Shown: positions 31,196 to 38,389 of the stretch, one piece after another | Layout: each line of letters opens with the position of its first letter | How positions within the stretch are numbered: position 1 is the first letter of the stretch | Virus record (IMG/VR): IMGVR_UViG_3300009706_000010 | Span: 1-55,698 of that record | DNA: 55,698 nt | Source of the DNA: a virus | Reading direction: 5' to 3' (one strand) | Notes under the pieces: generated by a model | The model's input: only the letters and a program-made list of their open reading frames with translations | What the model was told of the DNA's origin: nothing | Databases searched by the model: none | Position numbers and translations under genes: made by a program

Positions 31196-31512
31196 CACTC
31201 GATGAAGCGTGCAAGATCGTCCTGCCGGAGCTTCGGGCGGTCACGATCGACGCTTGGGGGCCGGATGACTTCGAGGACGATCCGGAACTGAAAACGATAG
31301 TTGACGACGTTGGAGCAGGCGTGTTTTCTCCGCCGGTCGTCGCAGAGTTGCTTGACAGGTCAAACGCAGATTGGGTGCGCGGCAGGATGAAGACAGCGGT
31401 ATTCACTGTCCTTGCCGGGCATGGCGCGTTGGAGGAATTTGACGACGAGGCGGTTTGGTCGCGTCGGCCTATCACACGGATGATCAACGGCACACGCTAC
31501 ATCATAGGTTAG
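31192..31512 (+). CDS. Early acidic hypothetical protein
   Basis: A 106-residue acidic protein (MTLDEACKIVLPELRAVTIDAWGPDDFEDDPELKT...). DNA-mimic-like acidity in the first half is notable but there is no clear family. It starts at an ATGA overlap and lies in the operon of promoter 3. Confidence 0.6.
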   Translation: MTLDEACKIVLPELRAVTIDAWGPDDFEDDPELKTIVDDVGAGVFSPPVVAELLDRSNADWVRGRMKTAVFTVLAGHGALEEFDDEAVWSRRPITRMINGTRYIIG

Positions 31513-31523
31513 GAGATTCAACG

Positions 31524-31742
31524 ATGACTGACGCAGCCACACGCGGCATACTGACCGGCAATCTGTGGGCGCTCCCGTCCACGGTCGCATTCCAAACATT
31601 CGAGGAGCTACAGGTGGGCGACTTGTTCAAGGAATACGGCGGCACCGGTGAGGTCTTCAAAAAGGTGAGCGACGGCGAGGCGTGGGGCGACGATGGCACC
31701 AGTATCCACTTCGCACTTGCGGCGACGGTCATCCCGGGATGA
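31524..31742 (+). CDS. Early protein, 'W-PSTV' domain
   Basis: A 72-residue protein with its own SD (AGGAG). The segment LWALPSTVAFQTFEELQVGDLF closely matches TWSMPSTVTHQRFEVLLVGDVF in the protein encoded at 32000, and both end with a TVIPG/KVVPA-like tail. The two therefore share a small beta-rich domain of unknown function that is used alone here and fused there. Confidence 0.68.
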   Translation: MTDAATRGILTGNLWALPSTVAFQTFEELQVGDLFKEYGGTGEVFKKVSDGEAWGDDGTSIHFALAATVIPG

Positions 31743-31945
31743 CGAAATACACGCTGCTGTATCGCCCACCCTGCTTCTCTAGCCTCCCTCGCGCCGGTTG
31801 GACGCTGCTCGAACGTCCGCAGGGGCCGGGCTTCGAGCTTCGCCCGGACCTCCCGGTGAGCGCTCACCGGTTCGGCGTCATGACATTCGACCGTGAGCTA
31901 ACGGCGGAGGAAGTCGAGTCGTTCGAACTCCAGCGGGTGCCTTGA
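31739..31945 (+). CDS. Small early hypothetical protein
   Basis: A 68-residue protein (MTKYTLLYRPPCFSSLPRAGWTLLERP..., ending VESFELQRVP) coupled by an ATGA overlap. It looks like a single small alpha/beta fold; no family is recognised. Confidence 0.58.
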   Translation: MTKYTLLYRPPCFSSLPRAGWTLLERPQGPGFELRPDLPVSAHRFGVMTFDRELTAEEVESFELQRVP

Positions 31946-31999
31946 AAATAGTTGAAATAATCCTTGACTCGCACCGGGATTGATATTATCATTCTAGGC
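31944..31999 (+). promoter_or_regulatory. Early promoter-operator 4 (leaderless)
   Basis: A tandem A-rich block (GAAAATAGTTGAAATAA), TTGACT at 31964, 17-base spacer, TATCAT at 31987 within TGATA-T-TATCA, and ATG 7 bases later. Confidence 0.9.
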
Positions 32000-32389
32000 A
32001 TGGAGATGACGACGACGCCAACCAAAATCCAAGGAGTATCCGATATGACTGTTCGATTTGATTCGCTCGCCATCGATGCGAAATTCGCCGGGGTCAATGG
32101 CCCACGGACGGTGCGCTACATCAAGACCGGGCCGGGGCATGCCGTCGCGGCGGCTGGCGGCGTTGGTCAGGCGGTATTTCAGCCGCACGAGCTTGTCGAG
32201 CCTGAGCACACATGGTCGATGCCATCCACGGTCACACATCAGCGGTTCGAGGTCTTGCTGGTCGGCGATGTCTTCGCGATGCTGGCGCATCCCACCGTTC
32301 GGCTGACGAAGACCGGCTCACATACGGCGGCTGACTCCGACGAACGTGAGATGTCGATCGGGCCGTTGGGGAAGGTCGTCCCGGCATAG
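32000..32389 (+). CDS. Early two-domain protein (mosaic)
   Basis: A 129-residue protein from the leaderless ATG. Its opening MEMTTTPTKIQGVSD is shared in pattern with other promoter-adjacent genes. An alternative start at 32045 (MTVRFDSL) has AAGGAG in front, so two starts may be used. The N-terminal domain (VRFDSLAIDAKFAGVNGPRT, YIKTGPGHAV, GGVGQAVF) matches the neighbour at 32472, while the C-terminal domain (WSMPSTVTHQRFEVLLVGDVF) matches the gene at 31524. It therefore looks like a recombinant of the two. Function unknown. Confidence 0.72.
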   Translation: MEMTTTPTKIQGVSDMTVRFDSLAIDAKFAGVNGPRTVRYIKTGPGHAVAAAGGVGQAVFQPHELVEPEHTWSMPSTVTHQRFEVLLVGDVFAMLAHPTVRLTKTGSHTAADSDEREMSIGPLGKVVPA

Positions 32390-32397
32390 CATCCCAC

Positions 32398-32426
32398 TCC
32401 CGGCGCGGGGTATTCTCGCGCCGGGA
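32398..32426 (+). terminator. Hairpin terminator before promoter 5
   Basis: TCCCGGCGCG pairs perfectly with CGCGCCGGGA (10 base pairs, 9-base loop) and is followed by the A/T-rich AAAATAAT. It separates the promoter-4 operon from promoter 5, so it probably ends transcription. Confidence 0.75.
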
Positions 32427-32471
32427 AAATAATCCTTGACTCTCACCGGGATTGATATTATCATCATGGAG
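32425..32471 (+). promoter_or_regulatory. Early promoter-operator 5 (leaderless)
   Basis: TTGACT at 32436, 17-base spacer, TATCAT at 32459 within TGATA-T-TATCA. An ATG at 32466 is too close to be transcribed; the ATG at 32472 is exactly 7 bases after the -10, as in the other copies. Confidence 0.88.
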
Positions 32472-32864
32472 ATGGAGACGACGACGACGGCCACAGCGAA
32501 TCAGGGAGACACGCCAATGACCATCCAAGTTCGATTCGACTCGCTCGCTATCCACACCGGCTTCATGGCAATCAACGGCCCACGGGAAGTGCAATACATC
32601 AAGGTCGGCGGTCGGCATGCCACGCCGGTCGGCGGCGTCGGAGTCGCGGCATTCATGGGCGGCGAGATGGTCACACCGGAAGCGCCCGGCGTCGTCGGCT
32701 CGGCCACGAGCCCGGTCAATCTGGCTAAAGCGCTCGTATCGCAGACCGGCACGGAGACTTGCTCGGCCTGCCTTCACACTATCGTCGCCGGGCTCCCGAT
32801 GACGCAGAGCGGCAGCGGCGACTATTACCACATGACGGCTGACGACTGCGGGGCGGCTCGATGA
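32472..32864 (+). CDS. Early protein, 'RFDSLAI' domain
   Basis: A 130-residue protein (METTTTATANQGDTP...). A second start at 32517 (MTIQVRFDSL) is preceded by AGGGAG. The domain VRFDSLAIHTGFMAINGPRE, YIKVGGRHAT, GGVGVAAF is paralogous to that in the 32000 protein. The C-terminal part has CSACLHTIV and a final Cys, perhaps a metal site. Its stop overlaps the ligase start by 4 bases. Confidence 0.7.
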   Translation: METTTTATANQGDTPMTIQVRFDSLAIHTGFMAINGPREVQYIKVGGRHATPVGGVGVAAFMGGEMVTPEAPGVVGSATSPVNLAKALVSQTGTETCSACLHTIVAGLPMTQSGSGDYYHMTADDCGAAR

Positions 32865-33949
32865 CACGGGAATTTCCCTCGAAGTCATCGAGCGCAATCC
32901 ACACGATGACCTTCACGGCGGCAGGCGCGATTGACTGGTGCACTTGCCCGGCATGGCGGAATCAGAAGCCGAACAAGCCTCGCGACTGCCCACACGCCCG
33001 TCTCGTGCGAGCGGAGGGGCAGACGGGCCAGACATCGCCGGAGCCGGTGAAAGCCTCACAGGAGGCGAGCAGCGCAGCCGACGAGCCGGTTCGCGGCCTG
33101 CCTCCGGCGCCAATGCTCGCGTCTGCGATGACGACGCGGGTAGAGGGCGCCGAGTTTGACGCCACGTTCGCTCACGGCTGGACGATGGAGCAGAAGATGG
33201 ACGGCCACCGGATTACGGTCGTCATCGAGGGCGCGGATGTGTGGGCCTACGCTCGTCCACGGGGCGACAAGCCACCGACATCGGTGCAGATGCCCGGCAT
33301 GATGATCGAAGCGCTTCAGGCGCTCGGCACTGGCGTCTACGACGGCGAGTTCGTCACGCCGGGCGGAATTTCGAGCGACGTATCGCGGGTGCTGGCGGCG
33401 ATTCGGAACGGGCAGTCGGACGGCTCGGATCTGATGTTCATCGCTTGGGATGTCGTCTCACTCGATGGCGCCTCCGTCGCCTGCTCCTACAGCACACGGC
33501 GGCGTGAGATGCTGCTGGACCGGCTGCGCCGTCTCCCGGCAGGCCAGCGCAGCGTGTCCACGGTCGAGTCAGTCACGCCGACATGGGCCGCGATCGAGGA
33601 AATCTGGCGGCAGGGCGGTGAGGGCGCGATTCTGAAGCGTTCGGCGGCGACGTATCAGGCCGGGCGCCGGTCACCGGACTGGCTGAAGGTGAAAGAGGAA
33701 GGCGCGGCGGTCGGCAGAATCACCGGATTCAAGCCGGGATCGTTCGGGCCACACTCGGTCACTTGCCTCACGCTGGAGAGCGGTATCGAGACGACGGTGA
33801 AGACGAAGAACAAGGCCACGCTGGCTGACATCGCGAAGGACGAAACGCGCTACATCGGCGCACGGCTGGTGATCTCCCACAAAGGACTGTTGAAGGGCGG
33901 CAAGCCGCGACACCCTGTTTTTGATCATCTAGCAGGAGAGGGGGAGTAA
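32861..33949 (+). CDS. ATP-dependent DNA ligase with N-terminal SWIM-type zinc finger
   Basis: A 362-residue protein. Residues 27-45 (WCTCPAW...DCPHARLV: Cys27, Cys29, Cys43, His45) form a SWIM-type CxCxnCxH finger, then a linker. The ligase adenylation motif is EQKMDGHR with Lys112 as the expected AMP-linked residue, followed by VYDGEFV, LMFIAWDVV, GGEGAILKR and SPDWLKVK (motifs III to V), then an OB-fold (AVGRITGFKPG...). It should seal nicks during replication or recombination. The SWIM finger probably targets DNA and is an unusual addition. Confidence 0.9.
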   Translation: MTREFPSKSSSAIHTMTFTAAGAIDWCTCPAWRNQKPNKPRDCPHARLVRAEGQTGQTSPEPVKASQEASSAADEPVRGLPPAPMLASAMTTRVEGAEFDATFAHGWTMEQKMDGHRITVVIEGADVWAYARPRGDKPPTSVQMPGMMIEALQALGTGVYDGEFVTPGGISSDVSRVLAAIRNGQSDGSDLMFIAWDVVSLDGASVACSYSTRRREMLLDRLRRLPAGQRSVSTVESVTPTWAAIEEIWRQGGEGAILKRSAATYQAGRRSPDWLKVKEEGAAVGRITGFKPGSFGPHSVTCLTLESGIETTVKTKNKATLADIAKDETRYIGARLVISHKGLLKGGKPRHPVFDHLAGEGE

Positions 33950-33996
33950 TTGAGCGGACACCATCGGATACTGAGGCTGAGCATAGGAGGCGAACG

Positions 33997-34122
33997 ATGA
34001 CTAGGACGGTAGAACAACGGCGGCAGCATGTCGCGGGTGTGATGATGGCGGCGATCATGGCCGGGACCGCTGCCGGAGTCGCGATCGGTGGGCTGATCGT
34101 ATGGGCGCTCGGCCATGGATAA
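33997..34122 (+). CDS. Small single-pass membrane protein
   Basis: A 41-residue protein: short basic N-terminus (MTRTVEQRRQHVAG) and one membrane helix (VMMAAIMAGTAAGVAIGGLIVWALG). The strong SD TAGGAGG precedes it. The 47-base gap upstream shows nothing else. Function unknown. Confidence 0.62.
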   Translation: MTRTVEQRRQHVAGVMMAAIMAGTAAGVAIGGLIVWALGHG

Positions 34123-34276
34123 CGGCAGGGTGAGGATCGGCGACTGGTGTCCGATCTGCTTCGGCCCGTGCAGAGGCCGTGGAAACGCGCCTGATGGGTG
34201 GGCATGGCTCGGCTTGGCGCTGGTCGTTATTGTGGCTGTCACCGCTGCCCTGGTCTTCCTGCCGGGCCTGCTGTGA
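34115..34276 (+). CDS. Small membrane protein with Cys motif
   Basis: A 53-residue protein overlapping the previous gene. WCPICFGPC near the N-terminus suggests metal binding, and a C-terminal membrane helix follows (WLGLALVVIVAVTAALVFLPGLL). Its TGA overlaps the GTG of the next gene. Likely an early host-membrane factor; function unknown. Confidence 0.6.
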   Translation: MDNGRVRIGDWCPICFGPCRGRGNAPDGWAWLGLALVVIVAVTAALVFLPGLL

Positions 34277-34527
34277 AATTGACGCCGGAGCACTTCAAGC
34301 TAAAGGCGCCATGCGTGTCCTGTCCGTTCATGCGGGGCGGTGTGAAGCACGGGCCGGAGTCGGCATTCGGGTATGCCGCTCATCTCACGTTCGGCAACCG
34401 GATTCGCGGTGCTCACGCGGTCGCGAGCTTCGGCTTCGATTTGATCGGGCGCCTTGTCCGGCTCGGCACACGATCGCGGCTCGGCCTTCCCACGCAGGTC
34501 TGGCGAGCAGAGGACGACGGAAAATGA
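34273..34527 (+). CDS. Small Cys-containing hypothetical protein
   Basis: An 84-residue protein from a GTG overlapping the previous stop (VKLTPEHFKLKAPCVSCPFMRGG...). CVSCPF resembles a zinc knuckle or redox pair. A different reading frame is also open across part of this region, but overlap spacing and coupling favour this one. No family recognised. Confidence 0.58.
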   Translation: MKLTPEHFKLKAPCVSCPFMRGGVKHGPESAFGYAAHLTFGNRIRGAHAVASFGFDLIGRLVRLGTRSRLGLPTQVWRAEDDGK

Positions 34528-34691
34528 AACCAATCGAAGTCATGTTCGCAGAGCAGGCGGAACGGCTGCGCCGGATGCCGATTCGCGCCACTCAGCCGCA
34601 CCATTGCCACGACCGGAAGTGCGGACTGTGCAAGCGCCGGATCAGGAACGAGGATCAGCGGAAGTATCGGAAGCGGGTGGAGAATGGGTGA
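34524..34691 (+). CDS. Small zinc-finger-like protein
   Basis: A 55-residue basic protein (MKPIEVMFAEQAERLRRMP...) with HHCHDRKCGLCKRRIRNEDQRKYRKR, a Cys/His cluster followed by a basic helix, suggesting nucleic-acid binding. The ATG overlaps the previous stop by 4 bases. Confidence 0.62.
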   Translation: MKPIEVMFAEQAERLRRMPIRATQPHHCHDRKCGLCKRRIRNEDQRKYRKRVENG

Positions 34692-35166
34692 GGTCACTCC
34701 GGCGCAATTCGGGCTGTTGGGCTACATGCAGTCGCTCACCGTCATGCACTACGGTCGGAAGGCTGAGCGCCGGGCGCAGGGCTTCGCCTTCAGTTGCATC
34801 GAGGAGTATCTGTTACTGCGTGGCAGGCTGTGGAATCGCGAGGACTGGCGGAAGCCGTTCGGCTTCGCGATGATGACACCGAAACAGTGTTTCGATAACG
34901 CTTACTGGCTGGCATCGAGCCGTGTCGGACTGCGCTACGTGGAAGGCTACGCCACCAGCGTGATACCGATCCTGCATGCGTGGTGCGTAGACGGGAACGA
35001 TCAGGTCATCGACCTGACATGGCGGGAGTTCTCGCACACCAACGAAGTGCCGAGTTACTTCGGCGCCGTCTTCCCACTGGCGACGGTGAAAGCCTGTCGC
35101 TCGGCGAGGAACTGTTCGGTCCTGCAAGATTGGGAAAACGGCTATCCGGTGCTCCGGGCGCAATGA
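34684..35166 (+). CDS. Putative cysteine peptidase-like phage protein
   Basis: A 160-residue protein. KQCFDNAYWLA, then YVEGYA, PILHAWCVDGNDQVIDLTW fits a recurrent phage family in which Cys, His and Asp occur in the order of a papain/transglutaminase-like triad (Cys in QCFDNA, His in LHAW, Asp in VIDLTW). Enzymatic activity is inferred only. It is the last gene before a hairpin and promoter 6. Confidence 0.68.
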   Translation: MGEVTPAQFGLLGYMQSLTVMHYGRKAERRAQGFAFSCIEEYLLLRGRLWNREDWRKPFGFAMMTPKQCFDNAYWLASSRVGLRYVEGYATSVIPILHAWCVDGNDQVIDLTWREFSHTNEVPSYFGAVFPLATVKACRSARNCSVLQDWENGYPVLRAQ

Positions 35167-35186
35167 TGCCACGGTCTGGTGGCGTC
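35165..35186 (+). terminator. Hairpin before promoter 6
   Basis: GATGCCAC pairs with GTGGCGTC (8 pairs, one T-G) around a 6-base loop, starting at the stop codon of the upstream gene. It probably reduces read-through into promoter 6. No T-run. Confidence 0.55.
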
Positions 35187-35193
35187 TGAAGGG

Positions 35194-35252
35194 TTGAAAA
35201 TAATCGAAAAGAACCCTTGACTCTCGCTATGGTTGATATTATCATTCTAGGT
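35194..35252 (+). promoter_or_regulatory. Early promoter-operator 6 (leaderless)
   Basis: Two GAAAA blocks, TTGACT at 35217, 17-base spacer, TATCAT at 35240 within TGATA-T-TATCA, ATG 7 bases later at 35253. Confidence 0.9.
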
Positions 35253-35534
35253 ATGGCGATGACGACGACGGCAACCGAGATTCAGGGAGATACCATGATC
35301 CACGAAATGACGGCCAACACAATCCAGACACCCCGGACCTATTCGACTTTCGGCAATGCGAAGGCGAAGCTGATCAAGGCGATCGAAATCTCGGGTCACA
35401 AGCCTGATGCTGTCCGCTGGATGATCGGGGTGGCTGACGATGGTCGCTTCGCTCCGGTCGTCATCGGCGCCAACGACCGCGCCGGACAGAGCAACATGGA
35501 CTTCATCCACATCGGCGTCACGGTGGTCGGATGA
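35253..35534 (+). CDS. Early hypothetical protein
   Basis: A 93-residue protein opening MAMTTTATEIQGDT, the shared N-terminal pattern; an alternative ATG at 35295 (MIHEMTANTIQ) follows AGGGAG. The body (KAIEISGHKPDAVRWMIGVADDGRFAPVVIG) looks alpha/beta. No family recognised. Confidence 0.68.
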   Translation: MAMTTTATEIQGDTMIHEMTANTIQTPRTYSTFGNAKAKLIKAIEISGHKPDAVRWMIGVADDGRFAPVVIGANDRAGQSNMDFIHIGVTVVG

Positions 35535-35779
35535 CCGGGGGTTTGGGAACGCGGAGCGCTGCGGAGTTTGAGCGCACCTGCCGGGCGCAGGATGCGTTCG
35601 ATCTGGCGCTCGGCGAGGACTATGGAAACTTCATGGAACGTCACATGGTCGTCACGGAGATGGCGTGGGATGGCGATGCGAAGGCGGAGGCCGAACTAGT
35701 GGAGATGGAGGCCCGACTGACCCGGGCAGAGCGCGTTCGCAGCAAGATCGAGGCGACACCGCTCAGGGGTGAGAGATGA
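35531..35779 (+). CDS. Small early helical protein
   Basis: An 82-residue charged helical protein (RTCRAQDAFDLALGEDYGNFMERHMVV..., EARLTRAERVRSKIEA) coupled by ATGA overlaps at both ends. No known domain. Confidence 0.6.
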   Translation: MTGGLGTRSAAEFERTCRAQDAFDLALGEDYGNFMERHMVVTEMAWDGDAKAEAELVEMEARLTRAERVRSKIEATPLRGER

Positions 35780-36024
35780 ACCGATACGCAGCGACGGGCC
35801 GTTCGGATCAAGAGGTGCAGCGAACCTTCTCCTCCAAGCGCGAGGCGAACGACTACGCGAGCCGTGTGAGATTTCAAGGTGGCCGGGTGCTGATTCACGA
35901 CTTGCAGACCGGGGTGATTATCCGCGACACCGGGAAGCCGCACGGGCAGGTATGGGCCTTCCCGTCTCGGAAGGGTGAGCCGTCACCTTTACCGAAAATA
36001 GTTCTTGACTCTCACCTGGTTTGA
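35776..36024 (+). CDS. Small early protein running into promoter 7
   Basis: An 82-residue protein (MNRYAATGRSDQEVQRTFSSKREANDYASRV...). FSSKREANDYASRV and GKPHGQVWAFP suggest a small alpha/beta fold. The reading frame ends inside the operator of promoter 7, so its last ten residues are encoded by promoter DNA. Confidence 0.58.
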   Translation: MNRYAATGRSDQEVQRTFSSKREANDYASRVRFQGGRVLIHDLQTGVIIRDTGKPHGQVWAFPSRKGEPSPLPKIVLDSHLV

Positions 36025-36040
36025 TATTATCATTCTGGAC
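35993..36040 (+). promoter_or_regulatory. Early promoter-operator 7 (leaderless)
   Basis: GAAAATAG, TTGACT at 36005, 17-base spacer, TATCAT at 36028 within TGATA-T-TATCA, ATG 7 bases later. It drives the small gene at 36041 and the AAA+ ATPase. Confidence 0.9.
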
Positions 36041-36253
36041 ATGGCGAATGCGACGACACTGACGGAGCGCACAGAGGTCGCGGGAATCCAAGTCGAAGTG
36101 AGAGAGATGGATTTCCTGCTCGCGATGTTCAAGCGACTCGGCGGGACCGCTGACGGCGCAACGGACAAAAGCATCGACCTGCACTTTCCGACTGAGCGAG
36201 CAGCCAACGAGTTCAAGGCTGCCGCTGTCACACGCGGCGCAATTTTTGATTAG
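36041..36253 (+). CDS. Small early protein before AAA+ ATPase
   Basis: A 70-residue protein starting leaderless at promoter 7 (MANATTLTERTEVAGIQVEVREMDFLLAMFKRLGG..., ending RAANEFKAAAVTRGAIFD). It resembles a small regulatory alpha/beta protein; no family recognised. Its last codons are followed by the strong AGGAGG SD of the AAA+ gene. Confidence 0.65.
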   Translation: MANATTLTERTEVAGIQVEVREMDFLLAMFKRLGGTADGATDKSIDLHFPTERAANEFKAAAVTRGAIFD

Positions 36254-36261
36254 GAGGACCG

Positions 36262-37779
36262 ATGACGACGAAAACGACCACGGTGAGCGGCATGGTGAAG
36301 GCATTCAAGGCGGCACGGCGCTGCTCTTGCCCGATCGTCGCGATCGAGACTCCGGACCCGGCAGCCACGATCGATGAGATTGTGGCCGTCGTCAAGGGCG
36401 CGGCGGTCGCGCAATGGGATCTGGTGCGAGGGCTGCGCGGTGTCAACAAGGCGGCACAGTCGGCGCTTGTAGATGTCAACCCGGATGCGACGGTGAGCCC
36501 GGTGGAGGCGCTGGCGGCGCTGGCTGGCAAGGCGCCGGAGGATAGCGTCACCTTCATGATGAACGCGCACCATCATCTTGCGGACCCGGGGGTGGCGCAG
36601 GCGGTGTGGAACCTCCGCGATGAGTTCAAGGGCAACGGGCGGATGCTGGTCTTGCTTGGTCCGGCCTTCCAACTTCCCTCCGAACTGGCTGGCGATGTCG
36701 TCGTGCTTGACGAGCCGCTGCCGACACGCGATGACCTGAGCGCGATCGTCACGAAGCAATACGAAAACGGCGAGGTCGCGCAACCGGATGACTCCACGCG
36801 GTCGGCGGCGCTCGATGCGCTGGTGGGCCTACCGTATTTCACGGCGGAACAGGTCGTCGCGATGTCGCTGACACCTACCGGGGTGGATGTCGATGCGCTG
36901 TGGGATCGCAAGCGAAAGGCGATCGAGAACACCGAAGGGCTGCGGGTGTGGCGAGCGCAGCCGGGCGACACGACGCTGGACGAGCTTCACGGCATCGATA
37001 ACGTGATTGGCTTCCTGCGGCGCCTGATTGCCGCGAACGCCTTCGGGGCGATTGTCTTCATCGATGAGGGTGACAAGGCGTTCGCCGGGGGGATGTCAGA
37101 CCACACCGGCGACTCGGGGGTGAGCAAAGATCAGGTGGGAACGGTCCTGTCCTACGTCGAGGATACGAAGTCACTCGGGGTGCTGCTGGCAGGCATGACG
37201 GGCGCCGGAAAAACACAGCTTGCGAAGGCGGTGGGGCAGGCGTCAGGCAAGCCACTCATCATGTTCGATATGGCAGGCATGAAGGGCGGGACGGTCGGTG
37301 AGAGCGAACGGGCGATTCGGGCGGCGCTGAAGGTCGTCACGGCTACCGCTGAGGGCCGGGTGCTTTTCATCATGACCGCGAACAAGACCACGCAGTTCTC
37401 GCCGGAGCTTAACCGGCGCTTCCCTGACCAATTCTTTTTCGACACGCTGAGTGAAGAGGGGCGCGAAGCCTGCTGGACCGTCTACGCGGGAAAGTGCAAG
37501 CTGACACCGCTTCAGGCGTCACGGCCCACGGGATTCGATGAGGGCTGGACGGGCGCTGAAATCAAACGGGCCTGCGAACGGGCGGCGCTTTTCAACCAGA
37601 CAATCGAGGAGGCGGCACGATACATCGTCCCGGCGGCTGTCTCGGCGAAGGCCACGATAGACAACCTGCGGCGCGAAGCTGCCGGGCGCTTCCTCTCGGC
37701 GAGTGACCCGGGGCTGTATCAACCGGCGGTCGCGGACTCACCGGCGGAAGCCACGCGGAAGTTCAGGACGGAGGACTGA
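36262..37779 (+). CDS. Ycf46-like AAA+ ATPase, Walker B before Walker A
   Basis: A 505-residue ATPase. Residues about 95-155 (VTFMMNAHHHLADPGVAQAV..., PSELAGDVVVLDEPLPTRDDL) form the degenerate N-terminal domain of Ycf46-type AAA proteins. The catalytic domain has an unexpected order: AIVFIDEGDKAF with the GDSG loop (Walker B, Asp268-Glu269) comes first, Walker A GMTGAGKT (311-318) second, then GGTVGESERAIRAAL, sensor-1 TANK (Asn374) and LNRRF (arginine finger). In normal family members Walker B lies between GESE and TAN. DUF1257 and DUF2997 genes, its usual companions, lie about 2.5 kb downstream. The C-terminus is RKFRTED. Confidence 0.88.
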   Translation: MTTKTTTVSGMVKAFKAARRCSCPIVAIETPDPAATIDEIVAVVKGAAVAQWDLVRGLRGVNKAAQSALVDVNPDATVSPVEALAALAGKAPEDSVTFMMNAHHHLADPGVAQAVWNLRDEFKGNGRMLVLLGPAFQLPSELAGDVVVLDEPLPTRDDLSAIVTKQYENGEVAQPDDSTRSAALDALVGLPYFTAEQVVAMSLTPTGVDVDALWDRKRKAIENTEGLRVWRAQPGDTTLDELHGIDNVIGFLRRLIAANAFGAIVFIDEGDKAFAGGMSDHTGDSGVSKDQVGTVLSYVEDTKSLGVLLAGMTGAGKTQLAKAVGQASGKPLIMFDMAGMKGGTVGESERAIRAALKVVTATAEGRVLFIMTANKTTQFSPELNRRFPDQFFFDTLSEEGREACWTVYAGKCKLTPLQASRPTGFDEGWTGAEIKRACERAALFNQTIEEAARYIVPAAVSAKATIDNLRREAAGRFLSASDPGLYQPAVADSPAEATRKFRTED

Positions 37780-37976
37780 TGGAAATCAAGTCACGGAGGG
37801 GGTTCGACGCGGCGGTATATCGGCAGACCGAACTTGAGGATAGCGTGGACGGCGATGTGGATGCGCTGTCGGCTGAAGAACAAGTGGAATTCGAGGCGAT
37901 CGGGGATGCGATTATCGCGTGGGAAGACAAGTGCGAAGAACGCGGCGGCAAACTGAACCGCTACGGGGGCGACTGA
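37779..37976 (+). CDS. Small acidic protein
   Basis: A 65-residue acidic protein (TELEDSVDGDVDALSAEEQVEFEAIGDAIIAWEDKCEE). Its ATG overlaps the ATPase stop by one base, so it is probably made with the ATPase. No family recognised. Confidence 0.6.
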   Translation: MEIKSRRGFDAAVYRQTELEDSVDGDVDALSAEEQVEFEAIGDAIIAWEDKCEERGGKLNRYGGD

Positions 37977-38389
37977 TGGCAAGCGCAACGGCGATTCGGC
38001 AGGGATGGGCAGATCACACCGAACTGACACCTTCGGACGGTGGGAAGTCGTGGATGGTGCAGAAGAACGTCAACGGGGCGTTCCGCTGCTCCTGCCCGGC
38101 CTACATCTTCAGCAAGGCACCGAAGGGGTGCAAGCATGTCGCCCGGGTGAAGTATCTGGAGGAGGAGAACAGGACACTTGAGCCCTACGTTGAGGAGGCA
38201 TCGAGCATCCTCACGGAGATGCTTCAGCATGTCGGACTAAACCGTTCAGAGTTCGTCGGCCCGGAGTTGCGAAACCAGATGGGCGCGGTGCTTGCGCTTC
38301 GGCTTCAGGCGCTCAGCACGATCGCGGTCACGGTCGCTTCGCCGACGGCTGCCACACGCGGGGTGCGGAAGATTCGGTTCGATGACTGA
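37976..38389 (+). CDS. SWIM-type zinc-finger protein
   Basis: A 137-residue protein. GKSWMVQKNVNGAFRCSCPAYIFSKAPKGCKHVARV is a SWIM finger (CxCxnCxH, residues about 37-54), a DNA- or protein-binding module. The C-terminal half is helical and ends RKIRFDD, similar to the tails of the AAA+ and 41625 proteins. It is coupled by one-base overlap. Confidence 0.78.
   Translation: MASATAIRQGWADHTELTPSDGGKSWMVQKNVNGAFRCSCPAYIFSKAPKGCKHVARVKYLEEENRTLEPYVEEASSILTEMLQHVGLNRSEFVGPELRNQMGAVLALRLQALSTIAVTVASPTAATRGVRKIRFDD

Noticed and set aside
34179-34523. Open frame upstream of the small zinc-finger gene at 34524
   Set aside because: It overlaps two genes coupled by GTGA/ATGA junctions and has shadow-like Arg/Ser/Cys-rich composition.
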